Shown: positions 30,667 to 39,830, numbered from the stretch's first letter. The stretch: DNA of 64,000 bases from Nonomuraea typhae (GCF_009760925.1 NZ_VRLV01000005.1:558001-622000); one strand, 5' to 3'. Notes: generated by a model not told the origin, from the sequence alone. Made by a program: numbers and translations.

Positions 30667-30724
30667 CAACCCTGCACAAACTTAGGGAAATCCACCCGCC
30701 TCCCAAGCAAGGGGCTGTTTCGCC

Positions 30725-31666
30725 ATGCCCATGATCAGTGCCCGGGGCCTGACCCGGAGCTTCAAACTCAAACGGAAAGAGACCGTCGAGGCGGTACGCG
30801 GCATCGACCTCGACATCGAAGACGGCCGGCTCGTCGCCTTCCTGGGTCCGAACGGCGCCGGAAAATCGACCACGCTGCGCATGCTGACCACGCTGCTGCC
30901 GCCGACCAGTGGCAGCGCGATGGTCGCCGGGCGGGACATCGCCACCGATCCGGGCGGGGTGCGCGCCCGCATCGGCTACGTCGGCCAGAAGAACAGCGCG
31001 GGCGAGCGCTACCGCGTCCGCGACGAGCTGGTCTCGCAGGGCCGCAGCTACGGCCTGACGATCGGCGAGGCCGGCCGCCGCGCCGACGAGGTGCTGGAGA
31101 TGCTGGAGCTCACCTCGATGGCCGGCCGCAAGCCGGGCACGCTCTCCGGCGGCCAGCGCCGGCGGCTGGACCTGGCGATCGGGCTGGTGCACCGGCCGAA
31201 GCTGCTCTTCCTCGACGAGCCCTCGACCGGCCTGGACCCCACCGGCCGGGCCGAGGTCTGGTCGCACATCCTGCGCATGCGCGCGGCCACCGGCATGACC
31301 ATCTTCATGACCACCCACTACCTCGAAGAGGCCGACGCCATGGCCGAGCGGGTGATCATCATCGACAACGGCCGGATCATCGCCGACGGCACCGCCGGGC
31401 AGCTCAAGAACGACCTGGCCGGTGACCACATCATCCTGACCACCCCGGACGCCGCCCGCGCCGCCGAACTGACCGGCGGCGAGCGCGACGGCGAGACGGT
31501 ACGGCTGCGCGTGGCCAACGCCCCGGCCGCCCTGCCGGAGACCCTCCGGACCCTCGACGCGCACGAGATCAAGGTCACGGCGGCCGAGACGCGGCGCCCG
31601 ACCCTCGACGACGTCTTCCTCGCCCTGACCGGAAGGAGCCTGGCCGATGACGACGTTCCTGCGTGA
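30725..31666 (+). CDS. ABC exporter ATP-binding protein (DrrA type)
   Basis: 313 residues with all ATPase motifs: GPNGAGKST (Walker A), YVGQKNSAGERYRVRDEL (Q loop), LSGGQRRRLDLA (signature), LLFLDEPSTGLDP (Walker B) and the switch His in MTTHY. The C-terminal part (about 225-310) is the usual extension of daunorubicin-resistance-type exporters. AAGGGG lies 10 bases before ATG. It overlaps the permease gene by 20 bases. Exported substrate unknown; it could be a drug, a lipid or a natural product. Confidence 0.92.
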   Translation: MPMISARGLTRSFKLKRKETVEAVRGIDLDIEDGRLVAFLGPNGAGKSTTLRMLTTLLPPTSGSAMVAGRDIATDPGGVRARIGYVGQKNSAGERYRVRDELVSQGRSYGLTIGEAGRRADEVLEMLELTSMAGRKPGTLSGGQRRRLDLAIGLVHRPKLLFLDEPSTGLDPTGRAEVWSHILRMRAATGMTIFMTTHYLEEADAMAERVIIIDNGRIIADGTAGQLKNDLAGDHIILTTPDAARAAELTGGERDGETVRLRVANAPAALPETLRTLDAHEIKVTAAETRRPTLDDVFLALTGRSLADDDVPA

Positions 31667-32393
31667 CACCGCGATCGTCTTCACCCGCGAGTTCACCCCG
31701 TCCCGGCGCGAGCCGCTGGGGCTGATCTTCGAGATGTTGCAGCCGCTGCTGTTCCTGTTCCTGTTCGGCTCGCTGCTGCAGGGGGCGGTCGCGGGCGGCT
31801 CGTGGCAGTGGTTCGTGCCGGGCATCCTCGTGATGATGTGCCTGACGGGGCCGATGGGCTCGGGCTTCAACCTGCTGACCGAGGCGCTGGGCGGCTCGCT
31901 GGAGCGGCTCATGGTCTCGCCGCTGAACCGCGCGGCGATGCTGGTCGGCCGGACGCTCAAGGAGATGGCCGTCCTGGTGGCCCAGGCCGTCCTGATCATC
32001 CTTCTGGCGCTGCCGCTGGGCTTCGAGCTGCACGCGGTCGGCGTGCTCGCCGGATTGGCGCTGCTGGTGGTGCTGGGCGTCGGGCTGGGATCGTTGTCGT
32101 TCGTGCTGGCGCTGAAGTCGGCGCCGGACGGCACGATGTTCTACTTGGTGACGCAATGGGCGTTGTTCCCCATGCTGCTGTTGTCGGGGGTGCTGCTGCC
32201 GCTGGATTCCGGGCCCGCGTGGCTGCGGGTCATCGGCCTGGTGAACCCGGTCAGATACCTGGTGGACGCGGAACGTGCGCTCTTCGCCGGGCGGCTGAGT
32301 GATATCTCTGTCTTGTACGGCGCAGCCGCCGCCGGCCTGGTGGCCCTGATCGGTCTCTACGCCGGGACCCGGGCGATGCGCAAGGGCATCTAG
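31647..32393 (+). CDS. ABC-2 type permease, partner of DrrA-type ATPase
   Basis: 248 residues with six predicted helices of the ABC-2 family. The N-terminal amphipathic segment DTAIVFTREFTPSRREPLG is followed by helices and by the coupling region NLLTEALGGSLERLMVSPLNR. FPMLLLSGVLLPLDSGPAWLR is the typical loop before the last helix. Its ATG lies inside the upstream gene, so the two proteins are made together. Confidence 0.92.
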   Translation: MTTFLRDTAIVFTREFTPSRREPLGLIFEMLQPLLFLFLFGSLLQGAVAGGSWQWFVPGILVMMCLTGPMGSGFNLLTEALGGSLERLMVSPLNRAAMLVGRTLKEMAVLVAQAVLIILLALPLGFELHAVGVLAGLALLVVLGVGLGSLSFVLALKSAPDGTMFYLVTQWALFPMLLLSGVLLPLDSGPAWLRVIGLVNPVRYLVDAERALFAGRLSDISVLYGAAAAGLVALIGLYAGTRAMRKGI

Positions 32394-32412
32394 TTCCCAG
32401 AGGGGTGACGCC

Positions 32413-32898
32413 ATGTCGAGCGAGCGCGACGACCTCGTCCAGACGCTGGACAAGCACCGCGGGTTCCTCAAGCACACCGTGCAGGGACTCACCGACGAGC
32501 AGGCGGCGCTGACGCCGACGGCCAGCCAGCTGTGCCTGGGCGGCCTGATCAAGCACGTCGCGACCGTGGAGGAGCGCTGGCAGCGCTTCGCCGCCGGTGG
32601 CGCCGAGGCGATGAACAGCGCGCCGATCGACTGGGAGGGCCAGTTCCGGATGGAGGGGGAGGACACCCTGGAGGCGCTGCTGAAGCGCTACGACGAGGTG
32701 GCCGCCGCGACGACCGAGCTGGTGCGCACGCTCGACCTGGACGCCTCCCACGAGCTGCCGAAGGCGCCGTGGTTCGAGCCGGGTGCGCGCTGGTCGGTGC
32801 GCCGTGTGATGCTGCACGTCATTGCGGAGACCAGCCAGCACGCCGGGCACGCCGACATCGTGCGCGAGACCATCGACGGCCAGAAGTCGATGGGCTGA
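32413..32898 (+). CDS. DinB / DUF664 family protein
   Basis: 161 residues forming a four-helix bundle. Putative metal-site histidines are seen in LIKHVATVEERW, and in the C-terminal HVIAETSQHAGHADIVRE. Members in actinomycetes are often mycothiol-dependent S-transferases. It lies 20 bases after the ABC permease and may belong to that transcript, which would fit a detoxification theme. Substrate unknown. Confidence 0.85.
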   Translation: MSSERDDLVQTLDKHRGFLKHTVQGLTDEQAALTPTASQLCLGGLIKHVATVEERWQRFAAGGAEAMNSAPIDWEGQFRMEGEDTLEALLKRYDEVAAATTELVRTLDLDASHELPKAPWFEPGARWSVRRVMLHVIAETSQHAGHADIVRETIDGQKSMG

Positions 32899-32903
32899 CG
32901 CGG

Positions 32904-34001
32904 TTACGGGCTGACCGCGAGGAACAGGAAGGCGGCGAACAACACCAGGTGCACGCCGCTCTGCAGCAGAGTGGCGCGCCCTGGGACCACGGTCAGGGTG
33001 GAGACGCCGACGGTCAGCGCCAGCAGGACCATGTGGGTGCCGCCGAGGCCGAGCACCAGCGGCCCGTCCAGCCAGATCGAGGCGATCGCGATCGCCGGGA
33101 TGGTCAGGCCGATGCTGGCCATGGCCGAGCCGAGCGAGAGGTTGAGGCTGATCTGGAAGTGGTCGCGCCTGGCCGCGCGCACGGCGGCGATCGTCTCCGG
33201 CAGCAGCACCAGCAGGGCGATGACCACGCCGACGACGGCGTGCGGCAGCCCGGCGCCGGAGACGGCGGCCTCGATGACCGGCGACTCCACCTTGGCCAGG
33301 CCGACCACCGCGACCAGGGCGACGAGGAGCAGGCCGAGGCTGGTCAGCGTGGTGCGGCCGGAGGGCCGGGGCGCGTGCTCGTCGGGGGCGATGGCGTGGC
33401 CGTCGTGGCTGACCGGGAGGAAGTAGTCGCGGTGCCGTACGGTCTGGGTCAGCACGAACAGGCCGTACAGCGCGAGCGAGGCGACGGCGGCGAAGGCGAG
33501 CTGCGCGGGGGAGAACGCCGGCCCCTGGGCGCTGGTGGTGAAGGTGGGCAGCACCAGGCTGAGGGTGGCGAGCGTGGCGACGGTCGCGAGCGCGCCGCCG
33601 GTGCCCTCTGCGTTGAAGGCGGCGATGCGGCGCCGCAGCGTGGCGGTGAGCATCGACAGGCCGACGATGCCGTTGCAGGTGATCATCACGGCGGCGAAGA
33701 CGGTGTCGCGGGCGAGCGTGGCGGTCTTCTCGCCGCCGGAGATCATCAGGCTGACGATGAGCGCGACCTCGATGACCGTGACCGCGACCGCGAGCACCAG
33801 GGAGCCGAACGGTTCGCCGACCCGGTGGGCGATCACCTCGGCGTGGTGGACGGCGGCCAGCACGGCGCCGGCGAGCAGCACCGCGACCAGGATCACCACG
33901 GGGAGCGGCGGCTCCCGTCCCCACGTCAGGGCCAGCGCCAGGAGTGCGAGCACGGGAACGGCGATGGTCCAGTCGAGGAAACGGCGCATGTAATAGATCA
34001 T
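32904..34001 (-). CDS. chaA: Calcium/proton antiporter, ChaA type
   Basis: 365 residues with about 11 membrane helices and the two inverted CaCA repeats. The acidic ion-binding segments are GEPFGSLVLAVAVTVIEVALI in the first half and LLPETIAAVRAARRDHFQISLNLSLGSAMASIGLT, read in two pieces, in the second. A hydrophilic loop with DGHAIAPDEHAPR links the halves. Exports Ca (or Na/K) in exchange for protons. Confidence 0.9.
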   Translation of the reverse strand: MIYYMRRFLDWTIAVPVLALLALALTWGREPPLPVVILVAVLLAGAVLAAVHHAEVIAHRVGEPFGSLVLAVAVTVIEVALIVSLMISGGEKTATLARDTVFAAVMITCNGIVGLSMLTATLRRRIAAFNAEGTGGALATVATLATLSLVLPTFTTSAQGPAFSPAQLAFAAVASLALYGLFVLTQTVRHRDYFLPVSHDGHAIAPDEHAPRPSGRTTLTSLGLLLVALVAVVGLAKVESPVIEAAVSGAGLPHAVVGVVIALLVLLPETIAAVRAARRDHFQISLNLSLGSAMASIGLTIPAIAIASIWLDGPLVLGLGGTHMVLLALTVGVSTLTVVPGRATLLQSGVHLVLFAAFLFLAVSP

Positions 34002-34101
34002 GCCTTAGACGGCTTCTCTGTCCGATATGGCGGGATCGTGTTGTGGGATTGCTCACAGCGCGCCAGCGACAGCCGAACCTTGTTCTGTTACGGTCGGACG
34101 C

Positions 34102-34551
34102 ATGGCCTTGAACCGTGATTTCGTCGGGCGGACCTATGCCTCCGCCGCGCCGTACGAGGTGAGCCGGGTGAAGATCCGCGAGTTCGCGGCGGCGATCGGC
34201 GACCACAACCCGATCTACCGAGATCGCGAGGCGGCCCAGGCGGCCGGGCACCCCGACGTCGTGGCCCCGCCGACGTTCCCCATCGTCTTCAGCCTGCAGA
34301 GCGGCGGCGAGGCGCTGGCCGACCCGGAGCTGGGGCTGAACTTCGCCATGGTGGTCCACGGGGAGCAGCGGTTCGAGTACACCCGGCCGATCCACCCGGG
34401 CGACGAGCTGGTCACCCGCTCGACGATCACCGACATCCGCAGCGCGGGCCGCAACGAGCTGCTCACCATCAAGAGCGAGGTCAGCACCGTCGCCGGCGAG
34501 CCCGTGTGCGTCACCTACAACACCATCGTCGAGCGTGGAGGGGCGGCCTGA
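34102..34551 (+). CDS. hadA: (3R)-hydroxyacyl-ACP dehydratase subunit HadA
   Basis: 149 residues, a single hot-dog fold of the MaoC-like FAS1 dehydratase type. The region that holds catalytic Asp/His in active subunits reads AIGDHNPIYRDREAA: the His is replaced (Tyr), as expected for the non-catalytic, substrate-holding subunit of a HadAB pair. The gene is separated from hadB by one base, so both are cotranslated. In mycobacteria this dehydratase works in FAS-II mycolate synthesis; in non-mycolate actinomycetes it has a general fatty-acid or acyl-ACP role. Confidence 0.9.
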   Translation: MALNRDFVGRTYASAAPYEVSRVKIREFAAAIGDHNPIYRDREAAQAAGHPDVVAPPTFPIVFSLQSGGEALADPELGLNFAMVVHGEQRFEYTRPIHPGDELVTRSTITDIRSAGRNELLTIKSEVSTVAGEPVCVTYNTIVERGGAA

Positions 34552-34552
34552 G

Positions 34553-34981
34553 ATGACGGCGACGGTCAAGTACGACGAGGTCGAGGTCGGCCAGCGGCTG
34601 CCCGCGGTCGAGTACCCGGTGCGGCGGCTGAACCTGGTCATGTACGCCGGCGCCTCCGGCGACTTCAACCAGATCCACTGGAACGAGCGCTTCGCCAAGA
34701 CCGTCGGGCTGCCGGACGTGATCGCGCACGGCATGTACACCATGGCCCAGGGCGGGCGGTTCGTCACCGACTGGGCCGGCGACCCGGCCGCGGTCGTCGA
34801 CTACGGCGTGCGGTTCTCCTCCATGGTGGTCGTGCCCGGCGACGACGCGGGCGCGACGATCACCGTCAGCGGCGTCGTCGAGGAGAAGCTGGAGGACAAG
34901 CGGGTGGTCGTGGGGCTGGAGGCCACGTCCGGCGACGCCCACGTGCTGTCCAAGGCGCGCGCGGTGGTGCAACTGGCCTGA
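34553..34981 (+). CDS. hadB: (3R)-hydroxyacyl-ACP dehydratase subunit HadB
   Basis: 142 residues from ATG 34553. MaoC-type hot-dog domain with the hydratase motif intact: YAGASGDFNQIHWNERFA carries the catalytic Asp and His, and GLPDVIAHGMYTM the conserved loop. It should supply the active site for HadA. There is no hadC here. Confidence 0.93.
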   Translation: MTATVKYDEVEVGQRLPAVEYPVRRLNLVMYAGASGDFNQIHWNERFAKTVGLPDVIAHGMYTMAQGGRFVTDWAGDPAAVVDYGVRFSSMVVVPGDDAGATITVSGVVEEKLEDKRVVVGLEATSGDAHVLSKARAVVQLA

Positions 34982-35035
34982 GGCCGCACGGCCGGACGTG
35001 CCGCGCATCCCGGACGCCTCATAAGCTTGGGCCCC

Positions 35036-36067
35036 ATGGAGATGCTGGCGCCGTATACGACGCTGGGCCTGGGCGGACCGGCCCGCGACTTCGCCGTGGC
35101 CGAGACCGCCGAGCAGATCGTCTCCCTCGTGGCCGAGGCGGACCGCGACGGGGTGCCCACGCTGGTGCTGGGCGGCGGGAGCAACCTGGTGCTGTCCGAC
35201 GAGGGCTTCGACGGGCTGGTCGTGCGCGTGGCCTCGGCCGGGGTCCGGGCCGAGCGCGACGGCGACCAGATGGTGCTCACGGTCGAGGCGGGCGAGGACT
35301 GGGACGCGCTGGTCTCCCGGGCCGTCGGGGAGGGCTGGTCGGGCGTGGAGTGCCTGTCCGGTGTGCCCGGCCTGGTGGGCTCGACGCCGATCCAGAACGT
35401 CGGCGCCTACGGCCAGGACGTCTCCCAGACGATCCGCTGCGTGCGCGCCTACGACCGCAGGACCCGCCAGGTGGTGGACATCGAGGCCAGGCGCTGCGGC
35501 TTCTCCTACCGCGACAGCGCGTTCAAGCGGGATCCGTCCCGGCACGTGGTGCTCGGGGTGACCTACGCCCTGGAGCTGTCCGGCCTGTCCGGCCCGGTGG
35601 CCTACAAGGAGCTGGCCGCGCGCCTGGACGTGCCGATGGGCGAGCGGGTGGGCCTGGCCGACGTCCGCGCCGCCGTCCTGGCGCTGCGCAAGGGCAAGGG
35701 CATGGTCCTGGACCCGGCCGACCCCGACACCCGCAGCGCGGGCTCCTTCTTCACCAATCCGATCCTCACCCCCGATCAGGCCGCCGACCTGGAGCTGCGC
35801 GCCCCGGGGCACCCCCGCTGGGAGATGCCGGGCGGCCTGACCAAGGTGCCCGCCGCCTGGCTGATCGAGCAGGCCGGGTTCGCCAAGGGCTACCGCCGCG
35901 GTCCCGCCCGCATCTCCACCAAGCACACGCTGGCCCTGACCAACCCGGACGGCCGGGCGGGCGCCGGTGACCTGCTGGCGCTGGCCCGCGAGGTGCGCGA
36001 CGGCGTGCGCGAGAAGTTCGGGGTCACGCTCGTCAACGAGCCGGTGATGGTCGGCTGCGCGTTGTGA
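35036..36067 (+). CDS. murB: UDP-N-acetylenolpyruvoylglucosamine reductase
   Basis: 343 residues. FAD enzyme making UDP-N-acetylmuramate with NADPH. FAD-binding motifs: TTLGLGGPA, VLGGGSNLVLSD and SGVPGLVGSTPIQNVGAYGQ. FSYRDSAFK is the type I Tyr-containing loop. The catalytic Ser is in SAGSFFTNPI and the final Glu in LVNEPVMVG. ATG at 35036 is chosen over a TTG nine bases earlier. Position downstream of hadAB agrees with streptomycetes. Confidence 0.95.
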   Translation: MEMLAPYTTLGLGGPARDFAVAETAEQIVSLVAEADRDGVPTLVLGGGSNLVLSDEGFDGLVVRVASAGVRAERDGDQMVLTVEAGEDWDALVSRAVGEGWSGVECLSGVPGLVGSTPIQNVGAYGQDVSQTIRCVRAYDRRTRQVVDIEARRCGFSYRDSAFKRDPSRHVVLGVTYALELSGLSGPVAYKELAARLDVPMGERVGLADVRAAVLALRKGKGMVLDPADPDTRSAGSFFTNPILTPDQAADLELRAPGHPRWEMPGGLTKVPAAWLIEQAGFAKGYRRGPARISTKHTLALTNPDGRAGAGDLLALAREVRDGVREKFGVTLVNEPVMVGCAL

Positions 36068-36114
36068 CCTGGGAACAATCTCCGGGCGAAGGCTGTTAAA
36101 GTAGCCGAGATATT

Positions 36115-36281
36115 CCGAAGGGGAGTAGTCCCAAATCGCGTGATCGACACACTGGCGCCCCGCGCGCCCGGTCACGCGGGCCTTCACGGGCGGACGAGAC
36201 CTTCGGCCTGGCAGTCATGCCGGGCCGAAGAGTCGTGCGCCGACAGACGCTCCGGTCCGGTTCCAGAGGGAATGAGGACCG
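36115..36281 (+). ncRNA. yybP-ykoY (Mn2+) riboswitch and expression platform
   Basis: P1 is formed by CCGAAGG (36115-36121) and CCTTCGG (36200-36206). Between them lie both consensus loops: GGGGAGTAG (36120-36128) and GAGACCTT (36196-36203), the Mn-binding elements of this class. The 3' strand of P1 can instead pair within CTTCGGCCTGGCA (36201-36213) and TGCCGGGCCGAAG (36218-36230), a 13-bp hairpin incompatible with P1. A third hairpin, CGGTCC (36253-36258) with GGACCG (36276-36281) reinforced by TTCC/GGAA, encloses the ribosome site AGGGAATGAGG before the TTG start. The controlled gene is a GDT1-type Mn exporter, as expected for this class. Confidence 0.85.
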
Positions 36282-36848
36282 TTGGACGCGTTCTGGATCA
36301 GTCTTGTGGCCATTTTCGTCGCCGAGTTGGGTGACAAGAGCCAGTTGATGGCGATGACGTTCGCCACCCGTTTCAAGGCGTGGCCGGTGCTGGCCGGCAT
36401 CACCATCGCCACCACCGTCGTCCACTTGTTCAGCGTCGCCATCGGCGGCCTGATCGGCGACGCCCTGCCCACCACGGCGATCTCCATCGTCGCGGGCATC
36501 GCCTTCCTCGGCTTCGCCGTATGGACCCTCAGGGGCGACGAGCTGAGCGAGGAGGAGTCGAAGAAGGCCCAGCGCACCACCAGGAACGCGATCATCGCGG
36601 TGACGGTCGCGTTCTTCCTGAGCGAGCTGGGCGACAAGACGATGCTGGCCACGATCGTCCTGGCCACGCAGCACGGCTGGGTCGGCACCTGGATCGGCTC
36701 CACGGTCGGCATGGTCGCCGCCGACGCCCTGGCCATCGTGGTCGGGCGGATGCTGGGCAAGCACCTGCCCGAGAAGGTCATCCGGTACGGCGCGGCCGCC
36801 GCGTTCGCCGTCTTCGGCGTCGTCCTCCTGGTCGACGCGATCTGGTGA
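36282..36848 (+). CDS. GDT1/TMEM165 (UPF0016) family Mn2+ exporter
   Basis: 188 residues, six helices in two inverted repeats. Each repeat carries the family signature: AELGDKSQ near residue 14 and SELGDKT near 113, with the acidic residues that bind Mn or Ca. The intervening loop is charged (GDELSEEESKKAQR). Start is TTG after AGGGAATGAGG, placed inside a potential riboswitch hairpin. It ends flush against the convergent LuxR gene. Related bacterial proteins (MneA) export manganese. Confidence 0.93.
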   Translation: MDAFWISLVAIFVAELGDKSQLMAMTFATRFKAWPVLAGITIATTVVHLFSVAIGGLIGDALPTTAISIVAGIAFLGFAVWTLRGDELSEEESKKAQRTTRNAIIAVTVAFFLSELGDKTMLATIVLATQHGWVGTWIGSTVGMVAADALAIVVGRMLGKHLPEKVIRYGAAAAFAVFGVVLLVDAIW

Positions 36849-39719
36849 TCACAAAGACAGCAGGGACAGCCGATGTGCCGCCGCGGCGGCCTCGCCCCGG
36901 CTGGAGACCCCCAGCTTGGCCAGGATGTTGGAGACGTGCACGCTGACCGTCTTGGCGGAGATGAACAGCTCGGCGGCGATGTCCCGGTTGGTGCGGCCCT
37001 GGGTGACCAGGCGGAGCACCTCCAGTTCGCGGGGCGTGAGCAGCTCGGTGGAGCTCGCGGGGGCGGGAGCGGCGCCGACCCGGCGGGCCAGCATCTCGAT
37101 CTCCTCGACCAGCGGGCTGGCGCGCAGGGCGACGGCCAGCGGCTGGGCCACCTTCAGGCGGGCGGCGGCGCCCTCCCTGTCGCCGGTCTGGGCGGCGATG
37201 GTGGCGGCGTGCAGCAGCGCCTTGGCCTGCGGGTGCGGGCGGCGCAGCCGTTCCCACGCGGTGGCGGCGGCGTCGAAGTCGCCGGAGAACGTCAGCCGGT
37301 ACGCCTCCGCGGGCGGGCCGCTGAGCCGCAGCGCGGCGGCCACCTCGGTGGCGTGCGCGCGCACGTGCCCCGCCAGGGCGGGGTCCACGGACTCGGCCTG
37401 GTCGCACACGTGGCTGATCAGGGCGAGCAGCCGCCAGCCGAGCGCGGACTTGCTGGACTGCGTGGGCCGGGACAGGACCCGGTGGGCCACGGCCAGCGCG
37501 GCGTCCGGCTCGCCCTTCAGCAGGTGCCAGCCCATGTGCAGGCGGGTGCTCTGGGTGATGTCCTGGACGAAGTCCTCGGGGCGTTCCTTCAGCACGCCGA
37601 GCTCCGACAGCGTGCCCTCCAGCGTGCACAGGTCGCCGCGGGACAGCGCGATGTCGGCCTGCACGCGGATGATGTGGTGGCGGGTGCGCAGGCTGGGCCC
37701 GAAGCGCAGCGCCTGCTCGGTGGTCTCCAGCGCCTCGTCCCAGCGGCCCAGGAGTTCCAGCGCCTCGGCCCGGTTGTTCAGGATGAAGGCGCCGTTGGTG
37801 CGGATCGCGCCGTACTTCTTGGCCAGGCGCTCGCCTTCGTAGGACAGCTCCAGCGCTTCGTCGGAGCGGCCGAGGTCGTTGAGGGCGTCGATGTTGTTGG
37901 CGATGGCGCGCAGGATGAGGCGGGGTGAGCCGATCCGCTCGCCGATGCGCTGAGCGTTGACGTTGGTCTCGTACTGGTCGGCGCTGCCGCCGACGATGGC
38001 CTGGCCGAGGGCGAGGTTCATGAGCAGGTCGCCTTCGAGGTACTCGTCGCCGAGGTCCCTGGCGATGCGCAGGCCCTCCTCGGCCCGGGCTCTGCCCTCG
38101 TCCACCTCGCCCTGCAGCATGAGGTGCTGGCTGAGCTTCGTCAGCACCTCGGCCCGGGTCAGGCTGAGGTCGGGGACGAGCTCCAGGGCCTTGTGGAAGT
38201 CCTCGACCACGCCGAGCTTGGCCTTGGAGATCTTGAAGCCGCCCCACTTGATCATGAGCATGGCCACCCGGTCGGGCTGCGTGGCCTCGTCGAGCTCGGC
38301 CAGGGCGGCGCGCACGAACTTGACGCCGCGCTCCACCTCGGCGCTGTTGGCCGCGGCCATGGCGGCCTTCTCCAGCACGTAGGTGTGGTCGGCGTTGATC
38401 CGCGTGGCCGCGTCGGGCACCTTGTCCCAGAGCATGAGCACGCGTTCGAGCAGCGGGATCGCCTCGGCGTAGGCCCACGCCTTCATCGACTTGCGCGCCG
38501 CCTCCCAGGCGGAGATGAGCGCCCATTCGTCGTTGCGCGCGCCGTACCAGTGGTGGGCCAGCTCGACGGCGGCCCGGCCGGGCGGGACGAGCTGCCGGTT
38601 GCGGGAGATCTCCTCGGCGTAGCGGGCGTGCAGCCGCTGGTGCTCGCCCGGCAGAAGCTCCTCGTGTACGGCTTCGCGGATGAGGGCGTGGCGGAAGACG
38701 TAGGCCCGGTTGTCGGCGATCTGCAGCACGTTGCCGGCGATGGCCGGGCGCAGGGCGCTCTCCAGTTCGATGTCGGTCAGGCCGCTGACGGCGGCGAGCA
38801 GGGAGTGCCCGATCCGGGTGCCGCCCGCGGCCGCCATGCGCAGGACCCGCTGAGTCTCCTCCGGCAGGCGTTCGACGGCGCTGAGGATGAGGTCCTGCAT
38901 GGAGTCGGGGAAGGCGCAGTCGCCGTCGGGGTCGTCGAGCAGCGCCTCGACGAACAGGGGGATGCCCTCGCTGCGCTCGTAGACCTTCTCGACCTTGGCG
39001 TATTCGGGGACGCGGCCCAGGATGCCGGTCATCTGCTCGGCGACCTCGTCCTGGGACAGGCGGGGCAGGTCGAGCCTGAGCACGCCGCTGACCCGGCTCA
39101 GCTCGGCCAGGACGGGGCGGAGCGGATGCTGGCGGTGCAGGTCGTCGGATCGGTAGGTGAGCACGATCAGGACCTGGGCGGCGGCGAGGTTGCGGCTGAG
39201 GAAGGCGATGAGGTCGCGGCTGGAGCGGTCGGCCCAGTGGATGTCCTCGATGACGAGGATCGTGGGGCGGCTTTCCGCCAGGCGCTCCAGAAGGGTGAGG
39301 AACTGCTCGAACAGGCGGGCGCGACCGGTGTCGGTGTCGCCGTCCACGGTGGGCTCGCCGAACTCCGGCAGCAGCCTGGCCAGGTCGCGTTCGGCGCCTT
39401 CCGGCAGGAGCGCGGCGACCTTGCGGGTGCCCTGTTCCCTGACGAGCTGCCTGAGGGCGGCGGTGAAGGGCGCGTAGGCGAGGCCGTCGGTGGACAACTC
39501 GACGCAGGCCCCGAACAGGACGTGCGCGCCGTCCTTGGCGGCCTTCTCGGCGAACCGCTGCACCAGCCGTGTCTTGCCCACTCCGGCTTCGCCGCCGAGG
39601 AGGACGGCGGTGGCCGTCCCGTGCCTGGCCGCTTCTATGGCGTCGGCCAGATGGGCGAGTTCCGCTTCCCGCCCGACGAAGACGGGACTCACCATACGTC
39701 CCAGCATGTCATCCAGCAT
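36849..39719 (-). CDS. Large ATP-binding LuxR-family regulator (LAL/MalT type)
   Basis: 956 residues. The AAA/STAND domain starts with FVGREAEL and GGEAGVGKTRLVQ (Walker A, about 41-53), followed by ILVIEDIHWAD (Walker B) and the arginine finger region LTYRSDD. A long TPR-like helical part (about 400-860) follows. The C-terminal LuxR HTH (about 890-945) reads LLTPRELEVLRLVTQGRTNRDIAAELF and then SAKTVSVHVSNILAKLG. Such regulators sense a ligand via the STAND/TPR region. The start may be later (MVSPVFVG at 39695). No obvious target operon is adjacent. Confidence 0.93.
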   Translation of the reverse strand: MLDDMLGRMVSPVFVGREAELAHLADAIEAARHGTATAVLLGGEAGVGKTRLVQRFAEKAAKDGAHVLFGACVELSTDGLAYAPFTAALRQLVREQGTRKVAALLPEGAERDLARLLPEFGEPTVDGDTDTGRARLFEQFLTLLERLAESRPTILVIEDIHWADRSSRDLIAFLSRNLAAAQVLIVLTYRSDDLHRQHPLRPVLAELSRVSGVLRLDLPRLSQDEVAEQMTGILGRVPEYAKVEKVYERSEGIPLFVEALLDDPDGDCAFPDSMQDLILSAVERLPEETQRVLRMAAAGGTRIGHSLLAAVSGLTDIELESALRPAIAGNVLQIADNRAYVFRHALIREAVHEELLPGEHQRLHARYAEEISRNRQLVPPGRAAVELAHHWYGARNDEWALISAWEAARKSMKAWAYAEAIPLLERVLMLWDKVPDAATRINADHTYVLEKAAMAAANSAEVERGVKFVRAALAELDEATQPDRVAMLMIKWGGFKISKAKLGVVEDFHKALELVPDLSLTRAEVLTKLSQHLMLQGEVDEGRARAEEGLRIARDLGDEYLEGDLLMNLALGQAIVGGSADQYETNVNAQRIGERIGSPRLILRAIANNIDALNDLGRSDEALELSYEGERLAKKYGAIRTNGAFILNNRAEALELLGRWDEALETTEQALRFGPSLRTRHHIIRVQADIALSRGDLCTLEGTLSELGVLKERPEDFVQDITQSTRLHMGWHLLKGEPDAALAVAHRVLSRPTQSSKSALGWRLLALISHVCDQAESVDPALAGHVRAHATEVAAALRLSGPPAEAYRLTFSGDFDAAATAWERLRRPHPQAKALLHAATIAAQTGDREGAAARLKVAQPLAVALRASPLVEEIEMLARRVGAAPAPASSTELLTPRELEVLRLVTQGRTNRDIAAELFISAKTVSVHVSNILAKLGVSSRGEAAAAAHRLSLLSL

Positions 39720-39830
39720 GTCATGCCTTATCTGATGTTTTCGCCGTAATTAATGGCCGCACCAGCAGGGGTCAAGGAGGGTGTGAGGCCCGGCCGCGAG
39801 GGAGGATGCGGCCGGGCACTCGTGACGGGT

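Noticed and set aside
34102..34551. HadA missing the catalytic His considered as inactivation
   Set aside because: HadA-type subunits of this dehydratase are naturally non-catalytic; HadB supplies the active site.
38124..39749. 541-codon open frame antisense to the LuxR regulator
   Set aside because: Val/Gly/Asp-rich shadow of a well-supported STAND/LuxR gene.
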